DNA of 64,000 nt from Cryomorphaceae bacterium BACL29 MAG-121220-bin8 (GCA_905181705.1 CAJIYP010000001.1:1-64000), one strand, 5' to 3'. Positions 48,186 to 56,465 are shown, counted from the stretch's first letter. Made by a program: numbers and translations. Notes: a model not told the origin generated them from the letters alone.

Positions 48186-48801
48186 TTTATTATTTGAGCA
48201 ATATTCTCAATATCAAACTTTTGATATTGTTTTGGAGATTACTGCTGTTGTTTTTGGTTTATTAAGTGTTTGGTTCTCAAAAAACAATAATATTCTTGTA
48301 TTTCCAACAGGTATGATATCCACCTCTATTTTTATATATCTTCTTTTCAAAGCCTGGGTGCTTTTAGGAGATATGATGATTAATGCCTATTATTTTATAA
48401 TGAGTATTTATGGTTGGTATATATGGACTAGGAAAGAAAATAAAGTCACTACTCCCATTTCAAGGGTAAATTCCTTTGAAAAGAAAATAGCCATTCTAAT
48501 TTTTTTATTTTCAATAGTTTTTGTTTACTCAATATATGTATACTTTGATAAATGGGGTTCTTTAACATCATATATTGATAATATAACTACAGCAATTTTC
48601 TTTGTTGGAATGTGGTTAATGGCTAAAAGAAAAATTGAAAATTGGATTTTTTGGATTGTTGGTGATGTGATTTCAGTTCCTCTTTATTTCTATAAAGGAT
48701 TAACTTTTACAAGCTTACAATATTTTATTTTTACTTTTATTGCAATTGCAGGATATTATTCATGGAAAAAAATCTTAAACAAGTCAATTCAGACTGCTTA
48801 A
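48169..48801 (+). CDS. pnuT: PnuC/PnuT-family vitamin transporter (probable thiamine)
   Basis: A 210-residue membrane protein with about seven helices. Family marks: VFGLLSVWFSKNNNILVFPTG, MMINAYYFIMSIYGWYIWTR, and WIFWIVGDVISVPLYFYKGL followed by LQYFIFTFIAIAGYYSWKK. PnuC imports nicotinamide riboside, while PnuT versions in Bacteroidota import thiamine. The thiamine-binding protein upstream and the TPP riboswitch downstream favour thiamine. It overlaps both neighbours, so the three genes form one unit. Confidence 0.88.
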   Translation: MSQIFDLLFEQYSQYQTFDIVLEITAVVFGLLSVWFSKNNNILVFPTGMISTSIFIYLLFKAWVLLGDMMINAYYFIMSIYGWYIWTRKENKVTTPISRVNSFEKKIAILIFLFSIVFVYSIYVYFDKWGSLTSYIDNITTAIFFVGMWLMAKRKIENWIFWIVGDVISVPLYFYKGLTFTSLQYFIFTFIAIAGYYSWKKILNKSIQTA

Positions 48802-49328
48802 AAATAGTTGTCTTTGGACCTGAGTCATCTGGAAAAACAACGCTTTCAAAAAAATTAGCAGCTCATTATAATGCATTGTGGATTGAAGAATATGCCAGAG
48901 AGTATTTACAAGAAAAATGGGATAAAGAAAAAAAAATATGTGAATTAGAGGACATGATACCCATTGCTGTAGGACAAATTAAGCTAGAAAATGAATTTTC
49001 TATAAAATCAGACAAACTCCTTATTTGCGATACTGATTTATTAGAAACTAAAGTTTACAGTGAAACTTATTATAATGGATTTTGCGATCCTCTTTTAGAG
49101 AAGTATGCAATTCAAAATAAATACGACTTATATATTTTAACTGACATAGATATTCCTTGGGTTAAAGATGATCTAAGAGATAGACCAAACAATAGAAAAG
49201 AGATGTTTAACTTTTTTAAAGAAGCTTTAAATAAATATAAAAGACCTTATATTTTAGTTTCTGGTGATTTAAATGTAAGAATCCAAACTTCAACAAAAGA
49301 AATAGATAAATTATTAAATAATATTTAA
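48762..49328 (+). CDS. NadR-like P-loop kinase in the thiamine cluster
   Basis: A 188-residue nucleotide-binding kinase. The Walker A motif GPESSGKTT is at residues 19-27, followed by WIEEYAREYLQEKW, LICDTDLLETKVYSE, YILTDIDIPWVKDDLRDRPN and ILVSGDLNVRIQ, the order of the ribosylnicotinamide kinase domain of NadR. No nucleotidyltransferase or helix-turn-helix part is present. Here the substrate might be nicotinamide riboside or, given the thiamine genes on both sides, thiamine; trapping imported vitamin by phosphorylation is the likely logic. It overlaps pnuT by 40 bases. Confidence 0.85.
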   Translation: MEKNLKQVNSDCLKIVVFGPESSGKTTLSKKLAAHYNALWIEEYAREYLQEKWDKEKKICELEDMIPIAVGQIKLENEFSIKSDKLLICDTDLLETKVYSETYYNGFCDPLLEKYAIQNKYDLYILTDIDIPWVKDDLRDRPNNRKEMFNFFKEALNKYKRPYILVSGDLNVRIQTSTKEIDKLLNNI

Positions 49329-49346
49329 ATCTATTTTCTTTTAATG

Positions 49347-49354
49347 TATATTTG
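49347..49354 (+). promoter_or_regulatory. -7 promoter box TATATTTG upstream of the TPP riboswitch
   Basis: A perfect TAnnTTTG placed so that RNA would start at about 49360, directly at the riboswitch. The kinase gene ends 18 bases upstream. Confidence 0.6.
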
Positions 49355-49361
49355 AACTTAA

Positions 49362-49430
49362 ATTAAATGGGGTGCTACGGCTGAGATTATACCCAATGAA
49401 CCTGCCATGTAATGCTGGAAAGGGAAATTG
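49362..49430 (+). promoter_or_regulatory. TPP (THI-box) riboswitch
   Basis: The conserved core is plain: GGGGTGCT (49369-49376), GCTGAGA (49380-49386), ATACCC (49389-49394), TGAACCTG (49397-49404), GTAATGCTGG and AAGGGA ending near 49426. These are the invariant parts of the thiamine pyrophosphate aptamer. It precedes the TonB receptor start at 49475, so thiamine pyrophosphate should repress the receptor. About 45 bases remain for an expression platform; no clear terminator is visible there, which points to translational control. Confidence 0.96.
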
Positions 49431-49474
49431 TTATCTGCACAAAGTGTATCCTATTTTTTATAACAAATCAAAAT

Positions 49475-51637
49475 ATGAAAAATTTTATATACTTTTTATC
49501 ATTAATAATATCGTTTAATTTATTTTCTCAGGAAAAAATATTGGATACTCTTCAGGGGACTAAACAAAACTTAGACGAAGTTATAGTTCAATCTATTCGT
49601 GTCAAGTATTCTGCACCATTTAGTCATTCTAATATTTCTAAAACTGAATTATCTTTAAAAAATCTTGGTCAAGATTTACCAATTTTATTAAATTTTTTAC
49701 CCTCAGTAGTTACAACATCTGATGCAGGAGCTGGTATTGGATACACAGGAATTCGCATAAGGGGAGTAAGTGCTCAGTCTACAAATATTACTATTAACGG
49801 CATCCCTTTTAATGATACGGAATCTCTAGGAACTTATTGGGTAAATTTACCTGATTTTACTTCATCTATTGAGAGTTTACAAGTTCAAAGAGGCGTAGGT
49901 ACATCAACAAATGGTTCAGGTGCGTTTGGAGCCAGTATTAATATATTAACAGATGCTGTTTCTGAAGAAGCATATGCAGAGATTTCTAACTCTGTTGGAA
50001 GCTACAATACTTATAAAAACACAGTTAAATTTAGCACTGGAAAAATAAATGATGTTTTTGAACTTTCAGGAAGATTATCTAAAATTGATTCCGATGGATA
50101 TATTGATAGAGCATTTTCAGATTTAAAATCTTATTTCCTTCAAGGATCTTATCTCAAGGGTTCCACATTTATAAAAGCTTTAGCATTTGGCGGTCACGAG
50201 AAAACATATCAATCTTGGAATGGTGTTTCAAAAGATCAAATTTTAGAAAATAGACGTCAGAACCCTTACACTTATGAAAATGAAATTGACAATTATAAAC
50301 AAGATCATTACCAATTTCATTGGAACGAAAAGTTAAATCAAAGTTGGTCAACTAATATTGGTTTAAATTATACTTATGGTCGTGGATATTTTGAACAATT
50401 TAGAAAAGATGATTCTGTTAAAACATATGGTGGAATTGTAGAATCGGATTTAGATGCTAATGGACTTAAAACAGAGACAACTGATCTTATACGAAGACGT
50501 TGGCTTGACAACGATTTCTATGTGTTAAACGCATCATTAAATTACCAAAGTACCGTTTTAAATATGACTTTCAGTAGTTCTTACAGCACATACAGTGGAG
50601 ATCATTTTGGTGAAGTAATATGGGCTCGTCAATTTGGAAAAAACGCTTCAATAAGAGATCGTTATTATGAGGGAAATGGAAAAAAATCAGATTTCAGTAT
50701 TTTCACAAAAGCATCTTATTTATTGAACGAAAAAACAGAACTTTATGGTGATCTTCAACTTAGAAATGTTGGTTACAAAACAACTGGACTAACCTCAGAC
50801 TTAGTTAACATGGTTATCGATCAGTCCTATAGTTTTTTTAATCCAAAGTTTGGTTTGTCATACAAATTAAACTCAGACTCTATTCTTTACGGATCTTATT
50901 CCAGAGCAAATAGAGAGCCAAGTAGAAGTGATTACGAGAGTAACCCTAATATTAAACCAGAACAATTAAATGATTTTGAATTTGGATGGCGTTTTAGAAA
51001 AGACGGATTAAAATTTAACTTCAATTCATATTTCATGCAGTATAATGAACAGCTAGTTTTAACAGGAGCTTTGGATGATGTTGGAACCCCAATAAGAACA
51101 AATAGTGGTTCAAGCTATAGATTAGGAATAGAAGCAGATCTCAAAGTTAAGCTCTCGGACTTTTTTACAATTAATTCTAATATGACAATTAGTTCAAATA
51201 AGAATAAACAAATACTTTCTCAAAAGGATGGTAAAATCTTTGATTTTGGAAAAACAAATATTTCTTTTTCTCCTGATTTTATGACATCAAATGCTATTGT
51301 ATTTAGTCCAAAAGATAATTTTAATTTAAGTTTTTTATCTAAATATGTAGGAACGCAATATATGGGAAATACGGATGCACTTAATTCCAAACTAGATAGT
51401 TATTTTGTGAATGATTTCAATATTTCTTATGAAATAAATCCAAATAAAATTTTTAAATCTATAGTGATTTCAGGATTAGTTAATAATATTTTTGATGTTG
51501 AATACGTCTCTAATGGATATTATTATACCTATGACGATACCTGGTCAAATCCTAGTCAAGTAAAAACTTTGGATGGAGCTGGTTATTATCCCCAAGCAAC
51601 TAGAAATTTTTTATTAGGTTTAACTCTTAAGTTTTAA
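49475..51637 (+). CDS. TonB-dependent receptor under TPP riboswitch control (probable thiamine receptor)
   Basis: A 720-residue receptor: signal IYFLSLIISFNLFSQ, TonB-box-like LDEVIVQSIRVK, plug with LLNFLPSVVTTSDAG, IRIRGVSAQSTNITINGIPF and SLQVQRGVGTSTNGSGAFG, then barrel strands ending TRNFLLGLTLKF. The ATG at 49475 is chosen because it gives a clean signal peptide; an in-frame ATG at 49412 lies inside the riboswitch. Regulation by TPP implies uptake of thiamine or a thiamine precursor, energised by TonB-ExbB-ExbD. Confidence 0.93.
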   Translation: MKNFIYFLSLIISFNLFSQEKILDTLQGTKQNLDEVIVQSIRVKYSAPFSHSNISKTELSLKNLGQDLPILLNFLPSVVTTSDAGAGIGYTGIRIRGVSAQSTNITINGIPFNDTESLGTYWVNLPDFTSSIESLQVQRGVGTSTNGSGAFGASINILTDAVSEEAYAEISNSVGSYNTYKNTVKFSTGKINDVFELSGRLSKIDSDGYIDRAFSDLKSYFLQGSYLKGSTFIKALAFGGHEKTYQSWNGVSKDQILENRRQNPYTYENEIDNYKQDHYQFHWNEKLNQSWSTNIGLNYTYGRGYFEQFRKDDSVKTYGGIVESDLDANGLKTETTDLIRRRWLDNDFYVLNASLNYQSTVLNMTFSSSYSTYSGDHFGEVIWARQFGKNASIRDRYYEGNGKKSDFSIFTKASYLLNEKTELYGDLQLRNVGYKTTGLTSDLVNMVIDQSYSFFNPKFGLSYKLNSDSILYGSYSRANREPSRSDYESNPNIKPEQLNDFEFGWRFRKDGLKFNFNSYFMQYNEQLVLTGALDDVGTPIRTNSGSSYRLGIEADLKVKLSDFFTINSNMTISSNKNKQILSQKDGKIFDFGKTNISFSPDFMTSNAIVFSPKDNFNLSFLSKYVGTQYMGNTDALNSKLDSYFVNDFNISYEINPNKIFKSIVISGLVNNIFDVEYVSNGYYYTYDDTWSNPSQVKTLDGAGYYPQATRNFLLGLTLKF

Positions 51638-51658
51638 ATTTTTATTTACTTTTGATCA

Positions 51659-51973
51659 GTGAAAAAAATTATAAGTATTTTTCTTCTTACCCTTTTAAGT
51701 TTTCCTTCTTTTATAGGTTTACATCACTTTGTAAATGAGGACCATACATTATGTAATGAACAAAAAGTTCATCTTCATGAACAGGAATTAGATTGTTTTA
51801 CTTGTGAGTATATTAGAATAAGTTTTGATTATAATTTCAATGATTTTGAATACTTAGATAATAGTTTTTCTTTTTTTCACGAAAATATAATTATTAAATC
51901 AGAAACACCTACTTCATTTTTTATCAATTATTTTTATTTAAGAGGTCCACCCTCAAACTATTTACTTTCCTAA
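51659..51973 (+). CDS. Small secreted His/Cys-rich protein of a putative metal-uptake cassette
   Basis: A 104-residue protein with GTG start and signal IISIFLLTLLSFPSF. The mature part has GLHHFVNEDHTLCNEQ, HLHEQELDCFTCEYI and a C-terminal YLRGPPSNYLLS. The His and CxxC clusters suggest a metal ligand role, and such small RGPP-ended proteins are seen before metal-type TonB receptors in flavobacteria, as I recall. A -7-like TACTTTTG (51647-51654) lies so close upstream that the transcript may be nearly leaderless or start elsewhere. Function unproven. Confidence 0.6.
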   Translation: MKKIISIFLLTLLSFPSFIGLHHFVNEDHTLCNEQKVHLHEQELDCFTCEYIRISFDYNFNDFEYLDNSFSFFHENIIIKSETPTSFFINYFYLRGPPSNYLLS

Positions 51974-52019
51974 ATAATAAAATAGTTTAAATAAATACAA
52001 ATCAATTAAATAAATAATA

Positions 52020-52568
52020 ATGAAAAAATTATATACATACGCATTAATAGCATCTCTTCTATTCGTTTCTTGTTCTGATGATGACGATCCAATAGCTGTA
52101 AATGAAGAGGAAGTTATAACTACTATGATTGTAACGCTTGTTCCAAGCGATGCATCTACCAACATTACACTAAAGACTCAAGATTTAGATGGAGATGGTC
52201 CAAACGCGCCAGTTGTTACTGTTTCAGGAAATTTAAAAGCATCTCTTACCTACGCAGGTAGTGTTAAATTTCTAAACGAAACTGAAACTCCTGCTGAAGA
52301 TATTACGGAAGAAGTTGAGGAAGAAGATACTGACCATCAAGTTTTTTATACAGTGGGTTCTCCTTTAGTGATGAATGTAGTATCAACTAATAATGACTCT
52401 GACGGTAATCCTCTTGGCACTAAATTTAAAATAGATGGTATTTCTTCAGCTGGGTCAGGTAAATTAACATTTACATTAAGACACGAGCCAAAAAAACCTA
52501 ACACAGGTTTAACTGATGCAGGGGGTTCTACTGACTTAGAGGCTACTTTTGATATAGTCGTTGAATAA
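52020..52568 (+). CDS. Acidic lipoprotein of the putative metal-uptake cassette
   Basis: A 182-residue lipoprotein: signal TYALIASLLFVSC with Cys18 followed by SDDDDP. The mature part has TTMIVTLVPSDASTNITLK, DLDGDGPNAPVVTVSG, ETPAEDITEEVEEEDTDHQV and FTLRHEPKKPNTG, ending ATFDIVVE. The conserved Asp-rich loop and Glu-rich centre suggest calcium or transition-metal contact. I recall this family next to ZnuD-like receptors in Flavobacteriia, but no function is established. It lies 46 bases after the small His/Cys gene. Confidence 0.7.
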   Translation: MKKLYTYALIASLLFVSCSDDDDPIAVNEEEVITTMIVTLVPSDASTNITLKTQDLDGDGPNAPVVTVSGNLKASLTYAGSVKFLNETETPAEDITEEVEEEDTDHQVFYTVGSPLVMNVVSTNNDSDGNPLGTKFKIDGISSAGSGKLTFTLRHEPKKPNTGLTDAGGSTDLEATFDIVVE

Positions 52569-52594
52569 TAGCCATTAGTTTAATTGCTATTATT
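52564..52594 (+). repeat. 9-bp stem-loop between lipoprotein and receptor genes
   Basis: AATAATAGC (52564-52572) pairs perfectly with GCTATTATT (52586-52594). The stem covers the lipoprotein stop codon and there is no T tract, so it could be an RNA-stability or processing hairpin within the operon. Confidence 0.5.
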
Positions 52595-52650
52595 TAAAAT
52601 TAATTATGTCAATTTTTATCAATTTTAGAATTGGTAATTTTAATTTAGAT

Positions 52651-55059
52651 ATGAAATTAAAATTACCAATTCTTATACTTTCTTGTTTTTTATTTTCTAC
52701 ACTAGAAATATATTCACAAAATTGTGACTATAACTTTAGTGGAGTTGTAATAGACTTACATGACCAATCGCCACTTTCTAATGCTACACTACTGATTGAG
52801 GGTACAGACAATATTGCTATAAGTGATAATAATGGATATTTTAAATTTTCTGGATTATGTCCAAGTAATTATTCAGTTACTGTATCACACCTTAAATGTA
52901 AATCCAAAACATTTTCTATTAAATTAGATGGGAATCTCCAAAAAAATTTAAAATTAGAACATCATATAAACGAGCTCAACGAAGTTATTGTTTTAGCAGA
53001 ATCAGATAAAAGATCAAAAACAATATTTGAAAATAAAATTTCTAATGAACTAATTAATGATAATTCCTCCTCCGTTCTGGGTGATGTTTTAAAAAATGTT
53101 TCAGGAGTTTCCTCTATAAATTCTGGAAATTCTATTGTAAAGCCAATTATTAATGGTTTGTACGGTAGTAGAGTAGAGATATTAAACAATGAAGTTAATA
53201 TACAGGATCAACAATGGGGGATTGAACATGCTCCAAGTATAGACATTAATTCTGCAGAAAATATATATGTAATCAAAGGAGCTGGCGCACTTCAATATAG
53301 TGGAAGTGCAATTGGGGGAATTATCATTGCAGAACCTTCAAAAACTTTACTAAAAGACAGTTTATATGGAAAAACTTTAGTATTTGGAGGAAGTAATGGT
53401 AAAGGAGGTTCAATCATGTCAAAGTTAACAAGAACTTACCAAAGTGGATGGTTTTCTACTATACAAGGAACTTTTAAAAGGTTTGGAGATTTTAATGCTC
53501 CAGACTATGTAATGAGTAATACAGGCTTTATTGATAAAAGTGCCAGTTTTCAAATTGGGTTAAACCAATATAATTATGGGTTTGAACTTTTCTTATCCTC
53601 TGTAAATAATGAAATAGGAATTTTAAGAGCCTCTCATTTACATACTGCTGGAGACCAAGTTAGAGCAATAAATAGTGACTCTATTTTGTATGTTGATGAA
53701 TTTACTTATAAAATTGCCCATCCAAACCAAAAAGTCACTCACAACCTGGCTAAATTAAAAGTTTACAAAAGGTTTCAAGATTTTGGAAAAGTAACTTTTC
53801 AGTATCATTTTCAAAACAATAAAAGATTAGAATTTGATATTCGAAGAGGTATAAATAAAAACACATCATCTACTGATTTAAGACTAAAAACTCACACATT
53901 AACACTAGATTTTGACTCAAATTTATTTGAAAAATTTGATTTCAAATATGGAATAAAAGGTGAATTTCAAAATAATTTCCCCAATCCAGAAACAGGTGTT
54001 AAAAGAATAATTCCTGATTATGACAAATATGATTTTGGAACATATTTTATTTCAAATTTAAAATTAAATAAAAATTGGTTATTAGAAGGGGGTGTCCGAT
54101 ATGATTATTCTAAAATTGATGCTTTAAAGTATTACAGAAAAACATTTTGGGAATCTAGGAATTACAATAACATATATTCAAATATTGTTATTAATGAGTT
54201 AACTAATCAAGTTTTAACTAATCCAGTTCGAAATTTTAATAACTTTTCTGCCACCATTGGATTATCAAAAAAAATAAACAATTTTAATAGAGTATTACTA
54301 AATTATTCGATTGGATCAAGAGCTCCTAATCCCTCTGAGCTTTTCAGTGAAGGATTACATCATTCCTCTGCAAGAATAGAACTTGGAGACTTAAGCTTTT
54401 CTGCTGAGAAAAGTCATAAAATTGGTTTGACAGTATCGCATAAAAAGAATAATATTAATATTAATATTAATCCCTACATAAACTCAATTAATGACTTTAT
54501 TTATATTAATCCAACAGAAATTCAACAAACAGTGAGAGGAAGTTTCCAGGTATGGGAATATATGCAAACTAATGCTCGAATTTGGGGAATTGATACAGAT
54601 ATAAATTACGATTTTACAGAAAAATTTACATTGAAAAGTCAAATTTCCTATCTAAAAGGTATCGATACAACTAATGATAAACCTTTGATTAATATGCCTC
54701 CACTAAATTTTAAAAATGAAATTTCATATAGAAACCTAAAGTTTCATAATTTTCTTCTTTCAATTCAAAGTGATTTTACATTTAAACAAAATGACTTCCC
54801 TAATAATAACTTTGAAGTATTTGTTCCTACTACTGGAAAAATGGAATTAGTAGATGTTAGCTCTACTCCCTCAGCTTATCATTTATTAAACCTCAGATCC
54901 AGTGTTGAATTTAAAAAAGAAAATAACATAAAAATTAAAGTAGGATTGAGTATAAATAACTTATTAAATATATCATATAAAAACTATCTTAACCGTATGC
55001 GTAATTATTCACATGATTTAGGTAGAAATATTATTTTAAATCTTAATTTAATATACTAA
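52651..55059 (+). CDS. TonB-dependent receptor, ZnuD-like, with CarboxypepD_reg domain
   Basis: An 802-residue receptor from ATG 52651 (signal ILILSCFLFSTLEIYSQ); an in-frame ATG at 52606 would add 15 residues before the signal. CarboxypepD_reg-like domain (FSGVVIDLHDQSPLSNATLL), TonB-box-like LNEVIVLAESDK, plug with VKPIINGLYGSRVEILNNEV, WGIEHAPSIDINSAENIYVI and GALQYSGSAIGGII. The GLYGsRV..HAP pattern is that of ZnuD-type receptors for zinc. His-containing barrel loops (ASHLHTAGD, GLHHSSARIE) also fit a metal ligand. The barrel ends GRNIILNLNLIY. Confidence 0.88.
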   Translation: MKLKLPILILSCFLFSTLEIYSQNCDYNFSGVVIDLHDQSPLSNATLLIEGTDNIAISDNNGYFKFSGLCPSNYSVTVSHLKCKSKTFSIKLDGNLQKNLKLEHHINELNEVIVLAESDKRSKTIFENKISNELINDNSSSVLGDVLKNVSGVSSINSGNSIVKPIINGLYGSRVEILNNEVNIQDQQWGIEHAPSIDINSAENIYVIKGAGALQYSGSAIGGIIIAEPSKTLLKDSLYGKTLVFGGSNGKGGSIMSKLTRTYQSGWFSTIQGTFKRFGDFNAPDYVMSNTGFIDKSASFQIGLNQYNYGFELFLSSVNNEIGILRASHLHTAGDQVRAINSDSILYVDEFTYKIAHPNQKVTHNLAKLKVYKRFQDFGKVTFQYHFQNNKRLEFDIRRGINKNTSSTDLRLKTHTLTLDFDSNLFEKFDFKYGIKGEFQNNFPNPETGVKRIIPDYDKYDFGTYFISNLKLNKNWLLEGGVRYDYSKIDALKYYRKTFWESRNYNNIYSNIVINELTNQVLTNPVRNFNNFSATIGLSKKINNFNRVLLNYSIGSRAPNPSELFSEGLHHSSARIELGDLSFSAEKSHKIGLTVSHKKNNINININPYINSINDFIYINPTEIQQTVRGSFQVWEYMQTNARIWGIDTDINYDFTEKFTLKSQISYLKGIDTTNDKPLINMPPLNFKNEISYRNLKFHNFLLSIQSDFTFKQNDFPNNNFEVFVPTTGKMELVDVSSTPSAYHLLNLRSSVEFKKENNIKIKVGLSINNLLNISYKNYLNRMRNYSHDLGRNIILNLNLIY

Positions 55060-55065
55060 TTTCTC

Positions 55066-55452
55066 TCAGTTAGATATTCTAATTGAATTACCATTCTTTT
55101 GTGAAAAATAGGAAAGCATTGGGTAATTGTTTCCATTTCCAACTGAAAGTATTTGTCCTGTTGCTAAACTATAATTGTAGTTTTCGCATTGACAAGAAGA
55201 CTGTACTCCCTTAATATCCATAGTTGAGCAATCTGAGGGGAAATGATTTGGACAGCTTGCCTCCCAAGCCATTATTTGATCATTTATATTAAAAAGTAAA
55301 ATACCTTTAATTCCTCCATTTTGGAGATAAATTGAGCCCCCACTGTACCTTAAGTTATCGTACTGAGGAAGGTTTAGATTAATTGTTTTTTCAAATGAAA
55401 TATTCTGTAAATATGGGTTGTTATTAATTCGTTCTTTTGAACACGAGAACAA
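55066..55452 (-). CDS. Rieske-like lipoprotein with altered cluster motifs
   Basis: From TTG at 55452 this gives 128 residues, but codons upstream in the same frame (to ~55494) encode KKILLFILFFTLFSC, a lipoprotein signal with lipobox, so the true start lies upstream although no standard start codon is visible; a small indel may hide it. The mature part has IMAWEASCPNHFPSDC and SSCQCENYNYSLATGQIL, where Rieske proteins have CxH and CxxH boxes. Here the second box lacks histidine, so a [2Fe-2S] cluster is doubtful. Convergent with the receptor gene, 6 bases apart. Confidence 0.65.
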   Translation of the reverse strand: MFSCSKERINNNPYLQNISFEKTINLNLPQYDNLRYSGGSIYLQNGGIKGILLFNINDQIMAWEASCPNHFPSDCSTMDIKGVQSSCQCENYNYSLATGQILSVGNGNNYPMLSYFSQKNGNSIRISN

Positions 55453-55540
55453 AGTAAAAAATAGAATAAATAATAATATCTTCTTTGCAAATTCATAATC
55501 ATTTAAAATAAGTAAAAAAACGGTACACTTAATAATTTTG

Positions 55541-55548
55541 TATATTTG
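55541..55548 (+). promoter_or_regulatory. -7 promoter box TATATTTG for greA
   Basis: Perfect TAnnTTTG, 47 bases before the greA start; transcription would begin near 55555, at the foot of the hairpin described next. Confidence 0.55.
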
Positions 55549-55554
55549 TTTAAT

Positions 55555-55579
55555 ATCCCAATTTAATAGGGATTTTTTG
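55555..55579 (+). terminator. Terminator-like hairpin in the greA leader
   Basis: ATCCC (55555-55559) pairs with GGGAT (55569-55573), then TTTTTG. The hairpin is weak (5 bp) but has a T tract and sits at the very 5' end of the greA RNA. It may be a leader attenuator or a 5' protective stem. Confidence 0.4.
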
Positions 55580-55595
55580 TTTTAAATATATAACG

Positions 55596-56069
55596 ATGAG
55601 TGACGTTTCTTATTATACCAAAGAAGGTTTAAAAAAATTAAAAGATGAATTAAATCATCTTAAAGATGTTGAAAGACCTAAAGCCTCAAATGATATAGGC
55701 GAGGCTAGAGACAAAGGAGATTTAAGTGAAAATGCTGAATACGATGCAGCAAAAGAAGCCCAAGGAATGTTAGAAATGAAAATTTCTAAGATGGAAGAAA
55801 TTGTGGCAAATGCTAGATTAATTGACGAGTCTCAACTTGATTTATCTAAGGTTTTGGTTTTATCTAAGGTCAAAATTAAAAACTTAAATAATCAAATGGA
55901 AATGAATTACACTTTAGTAGCTGAAAGTGAAGCGGATTTAAAGTCTGGAAAAATTTCTGTTAATTCTCCAATTGGAAAAGGTTTGTTAGGTAAAAAAGTT
56001 GGTGAAATAGCAGAAGTTGTTGTTCCTAATGGAACCATAAAGTTTGAGATAATTTCAATAAACAGATAA
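55596..56069 (+). CDS. greA: Transcription elongation factor GreA
   Basis: A 157-residue Gre factor. The N-terminal coiled coil has EGLKKLKDELNHLKDVERPK and the acidic tip in EARDKGDLSENAEYDAAKEA with the key Asp and Glu; the C-terminal FKBP-like domain has NYTLVAESEADLKSGKIS and SPIGKGLLGKKVGE. It rescues backtracked RNA polymerase. A HIT protein gene follows after 6 bases. Confidence 0.97.
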   Translation: MSDVSYYTKEGLKKLKDELNHLKDVERPKASNDIGEARDKGDLSENAEYDAAKEAQGMLEMKISKMEEIVANARLIDESQLDLSKVLVLSKVKIKNLNNQMEMNYTLVAESEADLKSGKISVNSPIGKGLLGKKVGEIAEVVVPNGTIKFEIISINR

Positions 56070-56075
56070 AATACT

Positions 56076-56465
56076 TTGGCCTCAATTTTTACTAAAATTT
56101 TAAATAAAGAAATCCCTTGCTATAAAATTGCAGAAACAAAGAATTGTTTCGCTTTTTTAGATATTAATCCCAATACAAAAGGACATGTACTCTGTATACC
56201 TAAAAATGAAGTAGATTATATTTTTGACATGGAATCCAAGACTTATAGTGAATTATTAGATTTTTCTAAAACTATAGCGATTGCAATTAAAAAAGCAATA
56301 TCCTGTAACAGAGTTGCTATGACTGTCATAGGATTGGAAGTTCCACATGCTCACGTCCATCTTATTCCAATTAACGAAATGAGAGACATAGGTTTTAAAC
56401 ACAAAAAAAAATGTACGGACAAGGAATTTATAGAAATCGCCAAAAAAATCAAGAGTTTTCTTTAA
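56076..56465 (+). CDS. HIT-family nucleotide hydrolase
   Basis: A 129-residue HIT protein with TTG start (MASIFTKILNKEIPCYKIAE). ENCFAFLDINPNTKGHVLCI-type strand precedes the histidine triad, which reads PHAHVHLIP near residue 93. The family hydrolyses or transfers nucleotide conjugates; the substrate is unspecified. It probably shares the greA transcript, and its end overlaps the convergent kinase by 17 bases. Confidence 0.93.
   Translation: MASIFTKILNKEIPCYKIAETKNCFAFLDINPNTKGHVLCIPKNEVDYIFDMESKTYSELLDFSKTIAIAIKKAISCNRVAMTVIGLEVPHAHVHLIPINEMRDIGFKHKKKCTDKEFIEIAKKIKSFL

Noticed and set aside
49412-49474. Upstream ATG for the TPP-controlled receptor
   Set aside because: It lies inside the TPP aptamer and would put 21 polar residues before the signal peptide; the ATG at 49475 is better.
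52606-52650. Upstream ATG for the ZnuD-like receptor
   Set aside because: The ATG at 52651 gives a clean signal peptide directly; the extra residues are not signal-like.
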